A DNA stretch of 64,000 nucleotides from Vanilla planifolia (taxonomy: Eukaryota; Streptophyta; Magnoliopsida; Asparagales; Orchidaceae): positions 16,153,755-16,217,754 of the forward strand of contig CM043868.1 of the NCBI GenBank assembly GCA_023846275.1, read 5' to 3'. The first letter of the stretch is position 1; each line of letters starts with the position of its first letter. Shown piece by piece: positions 24,960 through 36,940 of this stretch. The notes beneath the pieces are model-generated. The model was not told the DNA's origin, made no database searches, and saw only the letters and a list, made by a program, of their open reading frames with translations. A program made the position numbers and the translations under genes.

Positions 24960-27900
24960 TATTATATCATCCATTTTATGACAACAAAATTATTATATTA
25001 TATTTATTATTATTTTTTTTAAGTATTAATTTTAAGTCATATATCTTAAAAATAATTAAACTAATCATGTGAAGAACTTGATTATGTGCTTTAATGAGCT
25101 TAATAAAGATATTTAGGTGTTAATTATAATGTAATACTATGAGAAATACAAACTGAAATAACACGAGAAAATTATTCTTATTGAGTTTCTTTATTTTGGT
25201 CATTGAAATGTCAAAATATATAATAATTTATTTGAGATACTTAAGATTTTTTAATCTATGTATTTCATCTTATTATATATATATTATTTATTTTAAAATA
25301 TTATATTCATAGTGAGTTGCATCATGTGTTATACTGGAAAAGAGATTAAATTGAATGAGATTTATAGTAGCTAAAGTAATCATTATACAATGAACTTATT
25401 GTACAATAAGATTGGTTAATATTTGAATCAGATAGAGTATTTATTGAGGGCGATATTGTGTAATATGGATGTTTTGCACTTTTCATATTAGCATAATATC
25501 ATTATTGCCCAGTGCACTGATCAATTGCACAAGAGGTCTAATTTAAGGTTTTTGTTCTTGATTTTAGTAGAAGATGATATTATCTTTAGTAATAATATAA
25601 TATATTCATTAAGAGGATTGAATAAGGAATTGGACTAAGAGATGAGAGAAATTATAATTTATTGTATTATCATATGAGTACATTTTTCATATAGTATGAG
25701 TACATCACCTGTTTTCTTGAGAGATGCTAAGAATTGATGGCCTTTGTACAATATGATGGTGTTCATTGTAATCATATATTATGTATTTATCTGTTTAGAG
25801 AGATTTTAGGACTTAGACTATGAGTGTGTCGATTTTCATCGTATTTGTACATCACCTTCGTACATATGATGTTATCTCACATAAGAGCTTAGTACTTAGA
25901 ATTAGTTATATATTAAACATATTTATATTGTAGAAGTATGATCCACTTATTATACTAATAGATACCTTATGATTAGTATAAATGAGCTTGTTAAAAGGAG
26001 ACTCATTTTCATCTTATTGGATTATTCAAACCATCAATACTTTATTAACTAGTATAGTTAAAGAGTGTTAAGTCAGACTCTAAGGTGATCTCAAAGGCAA
26101 TTGTTGTACACTTGCAAGTTGATGTTAAAGGTGCCAAATTTGCTTCTAGAGGCCAAGCACTCATATAAATCTATAAGATCCTCTTGAATCATTGATATAT
26201 TTGACTATTCTCCTTAGATTTTATCACTTATTTGAGACTTCCTTAGGATTAATCTTATTTTTTCCCCATTGTTCTTATTTTTCTTTTTATTCCATGCTTA
26301 GATATTATAAGATGTTTTGAATAGTGAAGTAAGTTGTTAACCAATAAGTACAAGGTTCATCAAGTTGTGATTATTCTTCATTATGATTCAATTATTTAAC
26401 TCAAAATTCAATACTTCTCTTGGGTACAACTTTAGCAAATTCTATTCAAGAATATGACAATTTTGCAAATTAATCACTTCATATGGCAAAATTTGTTCAT
26501 TCACCAATTAAGTATCCAAGTAATCTTATGAGCTTATTTGTTGACTTGTCTTGCTTCTCTCATATACATCAACTACAAATTTTGGAGTACATTATCCATC
26601 ATTTCCGCAAATTTGATTGCTAATTCTACCTTTCATATGACATCTTCATGTCCACAACAAGGAACCCATTTAAAACTTCACAAGAGGACCTTACAACATC
26701 TTTTTATTCCTTAACATGTTCTAGAAATATGAGTTGTTATCAAGTATCTAGATTTGGCTTGCCTTAGATCAATTCAACTCTTTGAGAAGCACATAACACA
26801 ACCTATGGAGTATCTCATTGAGCAAGCACAACAATAAATTTTAATTCTTGGATGCTCTCTTTGATGCTTTCTAAACAAACAACAACAATGCATGTTTTGA
26901 TTCTAATATAGTGATACCATGATTCTTATGGTGTCTGTAAATTTTTACATGATTGGAGAGGTATGTTCTAAAATGCTTCAAACAAAATTTTCGACCAGTT
27001 TGAAGCTTTGTTCTTTTTTTTTTTAATAGATTTTAATTTGAAGTTAAAATGATACGTTATGAGCTTAACAATAATTTCATAGGTTTTTCAAATAAAATCA
27101 TTTTAAGCTTTCAAACCATAGCCAGAAACATGGAATGCTTTTTAAAATCTTTGAAACGTATTTTTACAGCAAAAAAGTCCCTAAGTATTTAGTGATGAAA
27201 TATTAGGATTTTTGGAACAAAATTATTTTCATATATCAACTTAAGATCTGAATTATTTCATGCTTTCTGTGAGTACATTAAAATGTAAGCTTGCCAATAA
27301 GGATCATAAGCACAAATCATAACTTTAGCACATCTAGCAACATTTTTGCAACTTATGCTCATTAAAATGGTCTAAACAACGTTTAAAGAAGCTTCCAAAC
27401 TCAAATTCAAACAATTTTCAAAATGATTTGGGCCATAATAATGCAACAATGATGACAAACAATGGTTATGTGAAGGATTTGAAACTCTAAAGCAAGTCAT
27501 AACCAAAACACTTGAGAAGAACACCTTGTGAGTTGCTTTAAACGGAGAAGACTAACGTGCATTATTTGTTTTCAGCAAGAAGTTGAGATGAAAAAAACAT
27601 TGATTTTTGTAGGACTCTAGATGTTGAATTTGATATAGCTTAACATAAAGTTAAATGCTACCAAACTAAACGACATGAAGAGATTATATTGCATTTCATT
27701 TAAAGGTTAAGAGCACATGGCCATGGATAACCTTGCTAATGTAGGCAAAACAGGGAGGGAAGAAGATATCAAAAACAAAAACACTAGCATGCTCCATTTG
27801 CCCTATCTTGTTAGCTTCGCTACACAGTGTATAGTTAGGACAAAGCCCCTAGTGTGACCAAGATTTGTGTTTGATAATGTCAAAATAGACTTGTTGTCTT

Positions 27901-29380
27901 TTAAATGCTTAGTGTTTTTTAGAATATGTATAAAATAGTTTAAGCATTGAATATGCTTAAACTTGTCATCGTAGAAAGAAAAGAATTTGTAGTTCCTTAA
28001 GTCCATTATAAGTGTTTGATAATAACAAACTTCAAAATATAGTTTGTTAATCTTTATCTTATGTTGTATTTTTGAATTGATTAGTTTTATCAAGATGTGA
28101 TGGCCACAAAGAGAATGACTCAACCAAAATATAACTAAGATAGAGTTTGCCAATAGAGCATCAGACAAGTTAAGTGCTATACTTTATGATATAAACTTTA
28201 GATTGTTGATTAATATCAATTTCATGGCTTAATATTTAATAAATTAATTAAATAAAATTTACAACATAATAAGAAAATCTTCAAAGATTTTTTAGTTATA
28301 TATTTTATGCATAGATTCCTAAAATTATAATCTATGTTTTTTTGGATCTTGTTATAAAATAATTTTCACTTAAAGTGTATATAATTTTAATATCATTATT
28401 AAAGTTTGTTTTAAAATATTTTAAAAATTATTTAAAAATTGATAACTTATAAATGGTTTGTGATTGCATAACTTGAACATACTTATTGGCCACACGTGGA
28501 TTTATAAAATGAAGGAACAACTTTTAGCGATTGATAATTAATTATTTGTCAATGATTATAATTAGATAGAAAGAAGAGACATTTTGTAAGATGTTCTATT
28601 TAGTATGTGCTTTGCTTGCTCTGCTAGACCTCAGGGTTGAGAAAATTTGAAATAAAATATTATTTTTATTATAATGATCATGAAAAAGAGATTCACAGTA
28701 TTCTCCCAAATTTAAAGTTTCAAGGAAGAAAGTTGGTGTTGCCTATTTAAGAAGGTTTAGTTGGAGTTTATGGACTTTAAACACCATTTGTGTTGATTAA
28801 TATCTAGTTTACTTGAACAAGAATTGCAAATAAGAAAGATGTTTTGAAATTTACCTTCAATAACTAGATCAAAAACGTAATGACAATATCATGATAATCC
28901 ATCTAATTCTTATGATATTTGGTTTCAACTAAGAAAATACCATATAATTCTTTTGTAATTAGAGAACTTGAATACATTTTACCAAAACTAAAGATTTATA
29001 AAACTTTGATACCATTTCATTTTGGTCTCATTTAATATAATTATGTATTGTGTTTCATTCTTTTTATAGTGGACTATAACCTAGGTAGTTTATATTTTTC
29101 ATGCCTAAAAAAATCTTCATTTTCAGAACAATAGATATTATTACATTCAAATCAGAAAACATTATGAAAATAATGGTCATAAAATACCTAATTGGATGAA
29201 AATCTTCTTCATGACTTGAAATCACATAATACAAAGATTTTTTTTCTCAAACTATAAACAATTTCATAAAACCCAATTGAAAACAAACTAGAAATAACAC
29301 AAATATTTAATACAAAATTAACTAAATAAAGGCCAAAACCCAATAGAAAAAATCACAAGTGAACTAGTTTTTTACCTCTT
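24960..29380. other. AT-rich intergenic DNA, possible old repeat scraps
   Basis: No gene can be supported. A 121-codon minus-strand open frame at 27,803-28,168 has no recognised domain. Stretches at 26,050-26,900 and 27,400-27,830 are less AT-biased and may be worn retroelement sequence, without any block I can place. Confidence 0.4.
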
Positions 29381-29399
29381 CTTTTTCCCTCTCTCTCTC

Positions 29400-29760
29400 T
29401 CTTCATATTGTTTTGCTTTTGCTCTAGTATGGCATCCAGGTTGATTGATTTGATTCAGGGCACCATACATTTAAAAGAAACTTTTTATCTTTGGCACTTT
29501 GGGCAAAGCTTTATTCCCCTACCCTGCATCATAGCAAGGAACAGGAGACAACCTGCTCATCTCCCATCCCTCTACTTGTGAGCACATATTCTCCACAAAG
29601 AGTGGGAAAGGCAGGAGCTTCCCATGGGAGAATGAAAGAACATTTTTCAGTAGTGGGGAGCCATGTTTGAAAAGACAGCCAACATCTCTTTTCCTTGTAA
29701 CCCACATCAAGGATTCCCATCTTAGTTGGGTAAGTCAACTACAAAGACCCATACATGACA
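29400..29760. other. GC-richer island with short open frames and a hairpin; unassigned
   Basis: Composition is clearly more balanced than the flanks on both sides. Overlapping minus-strand open frames span 29,519-29,738 and a 50-codon plus-strand frame starts with ATG near 29,430; none resembles a known family. An imperfect hairpin pairs about 29,552-29,580 with 29,594-29,616 (roughly 21 pairs, several asymmetric bulges). I compared it by memory with common plant microRNAs and found no mature sequence that fits. A small unknown gene, a non-coding RNA or a gene fragment are all possible. Confidence 0.3.
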
Positions 29761-31620
29761 GACTTTGCTTCATTTGAAAGAGATTCAATGGAGTTCATGA
29801 TTCTATCTTGGTGTGCTTACATTTATAAAATTTACACGTCTCCATTTGCACTAAATTAGATTGATATTATTATTATTTAATATTAAGCAAAATAATAAAA
29901 AAATATTAGCTTTCAGTATTATTAAAAAATTATGTTTGTAAATGTGTCATTCATAAACATTTAATGAAATATTTTGTATTATAAAACAATTGAAATGATT
30001 GTTAATTTTTTTTGGTAAAAGAATAAAATAAATACTTTTATATTATTTTGGAAAGAAAAAATTATCTTTTGTTTAACTTATATTAGTTTTGGATTAAAAA
30101 GGTGCTTTTTGAAACGTGATAAAACAAGCTTTTGCTTGCATTTCTGAAAATTACTTATGTAAAATGTTAAGTTTGAAAATGGTAGTCAAATAGAGTCTAA
30201 AATTATTGTTGCATATTTTGCATGTTTAAATTTATTTCAAAAATAGAAAGCTATTGAATTATAATTGATGATTATAAGTGAAATTTGATTTAACAATATA
30301 TTTTAAGTCAAACATATTGTTAAAAATTTGATATATAATTAATATAATTTCTAAATATATTTGGGCTTTTGTATTATTCGATGTCCACTTGAAATAAGTA
30401 TGTGGCTCTTAGTTGGTAAAACAACTTTAATAGTAGCATTAAAATTCGGTTTGCCTAATAGACCAATCTAGCTATGATATATTTGTGACTCCCATGGGTC
30501 ATTATAGTCTATACCATGATTGAATGGAGCTTTGTTAAACATAGACATTAACTCCATATGATTGAGTAAACATTGATATACATGATATTTGACATTATTG
30601 ATAATTTTTGTAGACTCTGATTATTCAAATGATTAATTTGTGACTCTCGTGGTGTAATTATTATAATGATATAATAATTATAAGCAACATATAGTGCAAA
30701 ATGCTTCATATCAAATTAAAATTCTTGATATTCAACATGACTCTTGACTCAAATATTGAAAGATTAAAGAGTTAGAGGAGAGAGTGATAGATAATGTGAA
30801 TAAGCTTCTTGTTTAAGGAGAAAACTATTAATTATAAGTGAAATTATGTTTATTCTCACATTTAATCTAGGAATACTATTAGAATATTAAAATATAATAA
30901 TATGCCTTTTATTTGTAAATTTAATTTTTTGAATTATTAGATATTTATGAATTTGTTTGCTTTACTTGAACCTCAATTTGGTGAAACTCTCTTAATAAGA
31001 TATTTCCTAATTAGAATATAGCTATTTTAGATGAGTCATAGATTAGAAACTGTTTATTTCTAACTTATTGTTGCTACCTAACTTTTTTTCTTACTTTTAG
31101 ATGAAGTTTATTTTTTAAGGGCATGTAGTTTCAAAGAATCTTTATAATGCAAAAAAGTTGAGAGAAAAGTCTAGCTTTGACCTAAACTTCTCTTTTAAAG
31201 GATATTATTAATAATTATTGACATCAAGAATGATCTCCATCATGCATTTAAACAAGAGTTTCCCATGCTAAGTGAAACAATTGTTAACATTCATATGGCT
31301 TAAGAAATGTGGGAGAGTGGGGGCTTAGCATAAATAGACACCTTCAAATATGTGAATACTAATTTTGTGAGAGAGGGATGACAAAGACATAGGAGAGTAT
31401 AATATTGACTTAAAGAACCTTAAACAATTGAAGAATTGTTGCATATTTTGAGTGAAAAAAAAGAAAGATACAATAATTTATTGATGGATAAGACTTTAAT
31501 GCACAATAAAAAGAAAAGGATGACAAATGCTTGAAATTCTTATGTGGTGTCCCTCATCCACCTTTATTGGGTTTTTAGCCATGTTATCTCTTTTATTTGT
31601 TTTTTTTTATTTTGAAAGTT
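29761..31620. other. AT-rich intergenic DNA
   Basis: Nothing recognised; no coding pattern. Confidence 0.5.
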
Positions 31621-31746
31621 ATTTCTTTAAAAAATGACTTCAAACCATTTGCATGCTCATATTTAGGAATTATAGCAATATAAAACTTTTACCACTTGGA
31701 AATCTCAAAGAAAACAAATTAAAAACTTTCACATTGCTCTTACATT
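31621..31746. repeat. Recent tandem duplication, copy 1 (126 bp)
   Basis: Begins ATTTCTTTAAAAAATGACTT and ends GCTCTTACATT. It is repeated immediately afterwards with only a few substitutions and one 7-base insertion, so it is recent. Confidence 0.95.
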
Positions 31747-31879
31747 ATTTCTTTAAAAAAATAACTTCAAACCATTTGCATACTTATATTTAGGAATTAT
31801 AACAAAAGCAATATAAAACTTTTACCACTTGGAAATCTCAAAGAAAACAAATTAAAAACTTTCACATTGCTCTTACATT
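31747..31879. repeat. Recent tandem duplication, copy 2 (133 bp)
   Basis: Second copy of the unit, longer by about 7 bases near 31,804-31,810. No coding content. Confidence 0.95.
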
Positions 31880-32259
31880 ATAGTGAAATTTTTGAAAACG
31901 TATACATGATAAACTAAACATGTCCATGCTAAACAAGTGTATAATAAGTTGATGTAACAGCTTATATAATAACATAGAAAAACAAATAACTAATAAGAAA
32001 ATACCACATGAGCTACTTTTGTTACTCCATAGTAGTCTTGTGTAACATCTCATCCTGACTTAAAATTATTAGGTCATAAAATAAACTATCAACTGTCATT
32101 ACCTCAATGGTAAGAACATGTACATATATGTAAAGAAAATATTTTATGATTATGTTGCATGCTTAATCAATCTCTTATAATGAACAAATACATTACTTAT
32201 GACAAATAATAAGAATAAATTGTTATTCATGATTTTAATTTTATCCAATCTTCTTATGT

Positions 32260-32390
32260 AGATGATAGAGAGAAATAAAATATATCTAGTTCCAAGATGA
32301 CAAGAGAGTGGAACTCAGAGAAGTCGAGCTCAAAAATTGGAAGAAGTGCTTACAATATGGTTTATTATGCAAATGCTTACTATAAGACTA
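32260..32390. repeat. LTR-like repeat fragment, copy A (pair near 33,855)
   Basis: The block order GAGAGA-ATAAA, then TCCAAGATGA, GTGGAAC, GAGCTCAA, TGGAA and ATGCAAATGC parallels 33,855-33,970 in the same orientation. Divergence is high. With copy B it may be the terminal repeat of an old LTR element on the minus strand, but this is weakly supported. Confidence 0.35.
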
Positions 32391-32809
32391 AACGTGTGTT
32401 GATTGGGCACTGGCAGTGCACTCACTAGGTAGGATGACACACATATAGGGTGCTTAGGTAGGGAGCTTAGATAGGGCATATAGTTGTTACAATACGAATG
32501 AGGCAATTACTATAATACTAGATTTTAAGTTACAAAAGAATAGTTTAAAGGAAGTAGGAGCAAAAGAAGAGTACATAATGGGTGATTATCGAAGATAAAA
32601 AAAATTAGTTAAAAGGATAAAATAAAGAGGGATAATAATCACAAAATGAGTTTTAAATACTTACCAAAGAGTTATACAAGGGGAAGGGAAAGCCACTGAG
32701 CTCTATTCACAATCAGGACACCATGCAAAAGAACAAAGAGAATATCTCAAATCTTTAAATTGTATAATATCATTTTAGATTTTGGGCTTATTTATATATG
32801 ATATTTTAC

Positions 32810-33300
32810 TTCAACCACCAATACCCTCTAAAACCCACTCACATATACTTTTACAAGTAAATAAGTACCAATATTTACTTTTTTCCAAAGAATCAATAAC
32901 CAATATTACATTGTCATTAAATAGAATCTCTAGAAATTTAATTTATTTTTATAAATTATTGGTCATGATTTCCCATGGGTGTTAAATTTTTATTCTTTAT
33001 TTAGCTCAAAATTAGCTCTATACGTATTTTCATGTAATGCTTCATGTGATAAGCTTTATGTATTGGACTTATGATAAATATTTTATTTTTATATTTGAAG
33101 CCTAACTTGTGCTTGCTCTTTATGTAAATTATTCTCCTTACATTCATATAAATTAGTCATTTTTGTCCTATAGAGTTAAAGTCTATGTAGGTTTTTAACA
33201 CCTTTGAAGTCAAATTACCTTATTTTTTTATTTTGAAGTATGCTTTTTTAATGGGTGCTTGAATCTTCTATTTTTCAAAACATTTGTGTAAATAATTTTA
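32810..33300. repeat. Dispersed repeat, copy 1 (second copy at 54,420-54,910)
   Basis: Shares an ordered series of blocks with 54,420-54,910, including ATTTCCCATGGGT preceded by a TTGGTCATG/TTGGTTATG word, AGCTTATGTA-like words, and CTTACATTCAT/CTCTACATTCAT. Identity looks around 70-75% by eye. Non-coding; probably an old mobile-element fragment. Confidence 0.7.
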
Positions 33301-33838
33301 ATAAAAAAGATCTCACAAGTAATTACAACATTATTTTAAAAAAAAATTGGTAGCATTGACAATGGTAATCATTGTTTTGAATCACCAACATAAGTGTTAG
33401 CTTCCAAATCAATATAATGAATACTTCCTCTTTGTGATATATCTTTTTTGGTGTTGGAAACTAGGATATAAACATATAACATAAGTGTCATTACTTTTCT
33501 TATGAGATTAAACCTCTTTCTCTTCTTCTATCTTTTCAAAAATAGAAGTGGAAGAGTTTTGTATTTGGGATTATAAGTTATTTTTAAAGTTTTGGAAATG
33601 ATTTTTGATGTCATGCTTGGAAGTTTTTAATTCTTCTTGCATTTCTTCTCATCATTGATTTGTTATTTGAGCTAAGGTTTTCATTAATTTGTACAATTTC
33701 TTGATTTGTTCATTTCTAGTTAGTTTATATGCTATTTGATTAAGAAAATTATGAAAAAAAAGCTTTATTAAAAGACAAATGAATCTAACCATTGGTAACT
33801 TTGAGATCATTATAGTGGATATAACAATATGATGTTAA

Positions 33839-33850
33839 GCTTTGATACCA
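33839..33850 (-). other. Primer-binding-site-like sequence (minus strand)
   Basis: Plus-strand GCTTTGATACCA is one base from GCTCTGATACCA, the plus-strand view of an initiator-Met tRNA PBS. It lies next to copy B of the LTR-like fragment (33,855 onward), as expected for an old minus-strand LTR element whose 5' LTR begins there. A chance match cannot be excluded. Confidence 0.35.
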
Positions 33851-33854
33851 AATG

Positions 33855-34061
33855 ATGAAGAGAGATAAAGGGTCCTTGATTTCAAGATGATGTAGGAATG
33901 GAACCAATTGAATCCAAGCTCAATAATGGAAAAAAGGCATCTAATATTATTCATTTTACAAATGCACTAAGTTGGACTATCATGCATGCGGTAGGGCTAA
34001 CATATGCACAAGGTTGAGCATAGCACAATATTGGTAATACTAACATGTAGGGATGCAAGAC
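33855..34061. repeat. LTR-like repeat fragment, copy B, cut by the young element
   Basis: Diverged counterpart of 32,260-32,390. It is interrupted at 34,061 by the insertion of the young chromovirus and presumably resumes at 44,328. Confidence 0.35.
34057..34061. repeat. Target-site duplication AAGAC, left
   Basis: Matches AAGAC at 44,323-44,327 exactly, directly outside the two LTR ends. A 5-bp duplication is usual for Ty3/gypsy integrases. Confidence 0.95.
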
Positions 34062-36925
34062 TGTTACACCCCAGTTTTTTTTTAAAAGGAAAAATTTTTT
34101 TTTTTACATATAGACAGCTCAGATCGTCCCATACCAACCTGAGTAGCCTACAAAAAACATAGGATATAACACATCATTACACACCTACTTTCCTTAACTA
34201 TGTGGATCCCATCTCCCGGGCACACCGTCAAATCAGGTTCATGACTCCTGAATTAACTGATGAACTCGCGCAATGTTACTCCTACTAGACCCAATACTCC
34301 TAACCCATACCGGTAGGAGAACCGATCTAATAGAAGTCTGAACCCCCAAGGTTAAGTTCCATAGTCATGTAATGACCTCACCATCAACAAAAAAATATAT
34401 AACATCCACCGATATGAAATGGCGCTCCACACACCATACCATCAAGATAGAAAATAAGATAGCGTATAAAAATGTAACTCATATGAAAAATCACAGTCCA
34501 TCAATACCACATCATCCATACGAGTACATGAGTCAGAATCACCCTCACATAATACAAGACATAATAATAACAGTCTCACTGAATACATCCAACAGCAACA
34601 ATCAACTAACCAGAATGTCTCAGAAAATCACAGATCAGATCTCCTCTACTAGCTTACTGATCACGATCCCACCTAAAGCTGGGTGGCGTCAAGTCTGCCG
34701 AGCCACTGGAAAAATATGGATAATAAAAGAATGAGCTACGCCCAGTAGGAAAGATAGCTAGTAAAAAAAAATTCTCATGCAAGAGAAGGATAATATCAAT
34801 AGTATAGAATTACAGCATAACAATGTAGGGTGGAAAGACACTCTCAGTCCCAGACTCTGACCAACCACAGTCACCCCCAGTCACACCAGAGTAGCTCTCC
34901 TCTGTGCTCCCAGGCAGCATGCCAGCGGGACACGCCCATCTCTGCGCACGCATGGCGCCTAGGCAAAGCATGCCAGCGGGACACGCCCATCTCTGCGCAC
35001 GCATCACAACGCCTAGCACCTGACACCGCAGCGTCTCTCGTCAATCAATCTTCTGGAGACTATAGACAGAACCAGTCACATAGATCTCTAGCCAACGTGA
35101 GACACCCCTGCCACCCTCAGGCACGTAGGCCTACACACTTGGCTAGCCACGGCGAGTCACCCCTGCCACTGCCACTCTCAGGCGCGCAGGCCTACACTCA
35201 TGGACCAGAAGAGATCGACTCAGCCACCGTCCCATGAAGTCCTCTCCCAACAATTTCCATAGAAGCCACGCCCCTACAGTCATTGCCAAGCTCTAACTCC
35301 AAGATTCGGCAACATGTGTCCAGATACAACAAGGCGCATACCAGTCCACATGTATACTGTGGAAGCTAAGTCTGTACCACACAGTTACCTACCACAACTA
35401 CCCTAAAACATCATATAGGGCCTATAGTATTCCGGTCCAATATGCCAATCCATGAAATATGTCAATCCATGAAATATGCCAACACTGAGTAAACTGACTC
35501 AATCCATGTCATTGTCATCCAAGCAACACAAACTGTACCAAAATTTTGACTATTCTGGTAGCACCCAAGTGTCACACTTCTTTCCAACTAATCCAACTGC
35601 ACTGAATTTATGGGTAATTTCCAACAGTCAATTTTCAACTTAGCTATGTGATTTCTAAAAATCACCTTTTTCTCACTTCAGGAAATTTTTAAATTCAAAA
35701 AAATCAATTTCCGCCCTTTATCCATTTTCCGAAATTCGGAATAAATTTCCGAATAAAATTTAAATTCCACATATATCCTTTTTCCGAAAATTCGGATTAA
35801 TTTCCGAATTAAATTTCCTCCACGCCGTTCGTCCGCGCCGAATCCCGCTGAACCGGTTTTCGCTGCCGGTTCGGAACCCTCGCGCTGAACCGCGACACCG
35901 CCGAACCAATTTCTTAATAATTCGTTAATCGGATTAATTATAATTACTAATAAAATGGCGTAAATACCATTAATTACTTAATTAAATTTGTAATTAATCT
36001 AAACCCTTCTCCTTCCTCGGTCCGACGCCCGCGAACCCTAATCGACGCAATCGTCGATCAATCCAATCCTTCCGTCGATTTTCGGCGAACGCGAACAAGG
36101 AGAAACAAAATTCGATGTTCGTACTATCCTAATGTTTCAATCATTAACTAAATTTTTCATCCCTGCGAAATGGGCAATTTTCCAGAAAATCCAAAATTGT
36201 AAAAGACGCAAATTCGCATTCAACTAAGTCCGATTTTTCATCCACATGCTTGTGTTCATTAAGCAAAATATTCCATGCTTTTAATTTCTACTAAATAACT
36301 AATTTAATCTGAATTTCCTACCTTGCTCGTCGGCGACGGTGAAGCTCGCACGCGATCAACCGCAGCTCCTCGCCGAACGAAACCGGTACCAAAATGTTCG
36401 CCTCTGTCCCGCGAACCTCCAGTTACCAAAAGCCCCTTGGAAGGCTGCCGGAATTTACCGTCGTTCGCCGCGAACACCTCGCCTCTAGCCGCCGTTCGAA
36501 ACCCTAACAGCCGAACAGTTTAGGTTAAGTACCCGGCTTAAACCGGTAATAACCCGTTAAGACCCATTAAGCGCCGGTTGACCTTCCAAAAGCGCCGCTT
36601 AACACCCGATCAGCCGGTTAATCTCCACCGCTGATCTCGCCCGTCCGATCCGCTTATCCGCGGCTTATCCAAAAGCACGTGCAAACGCACCTCGGCGAAC
36701 CGCCCCGCCTTCGCTGAACAGCTTCGGTCCGGTTCACGCGCGTAAAAAAAAAACCAAATTCCGGTTTTAAAAAAAATCTCGGTGCTCCGAAAAATCCCCA
36801 GAAAATTTCAGAAATTCCAATAGCCTCCAATTGAGCTCCTGGCTCATCCTACTGTCGATCTGAAATCATCCAAGCCACAATTGAATTATTGAAGATTAAA
36901 CGTATAATTTTTACCGGGTATAACA
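34062..36925 (-). repeat. LTR of the young chromovirus (3' LTR in element orientation)
   Basis: 2,864 bases; starts TGTTACACC and ends GGGTATAACA on the plus strand, with TG...CA termini. It includes a CpG-rich stretch (about 35,815-36,730) unlike the AT-rich host DNA, and a 37-bp perfect direct repeat (34,917-34,953 and 34,968-35,004). Open frames inside it recur in the other LTR only because the LTRs are copies. Confidence 0.95.
34917..35004. repeat. 37-bp direct repeat with 51-bp period inside the LTR
   Basis: Units 34,917-34,953 and 34,968-35,004 are identical. The same pair is in the other LTR at about 42,315-42,402 with one substitution. It might be a regulatory repeat in the LTR, as seen in other retroelements, but that is inference. 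Confidence 0.9.
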
Positions 36926-36940
36926 ATCTCCCCAACTTAT
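36926..36940 (-). other. Polypurine tract of the young chromovirus
   Basis: On the minus strand AAGTTGGGGAGAT lies directly upstream of the LTR start TGTTATACCC. This is the expected place and composition for plus-strand priming. Confidence 0.9.

Noticed and set aside
24781-24981. 66-codon open frame rich in Ile-Tyr
   Set aside because: It is a translation of the AT microsatellite.
27803-28168. 121-codon minus-strand open frame
   Set aside because: No recognised motif, AT-driven composition, no splice or promoter context. Kept only as a note in the intergenic entry.
29552-29616. Possible microRNA precursor
   Set aside because: The stem has several asymmetric bulges, and no mature sequence of a known plant family (for example miR166, miR408, miR482) could be matched. 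Retained only as an unexplained island.
34372-35237. Open frames of 120 and 135 codons, repeated at 41,771-42,635
   Set aside because: They lie inside the two LTRs and recur only because the LTRs are copies of each other. There is no known domain, and the longer one crosses the 37-bp direct repeats.
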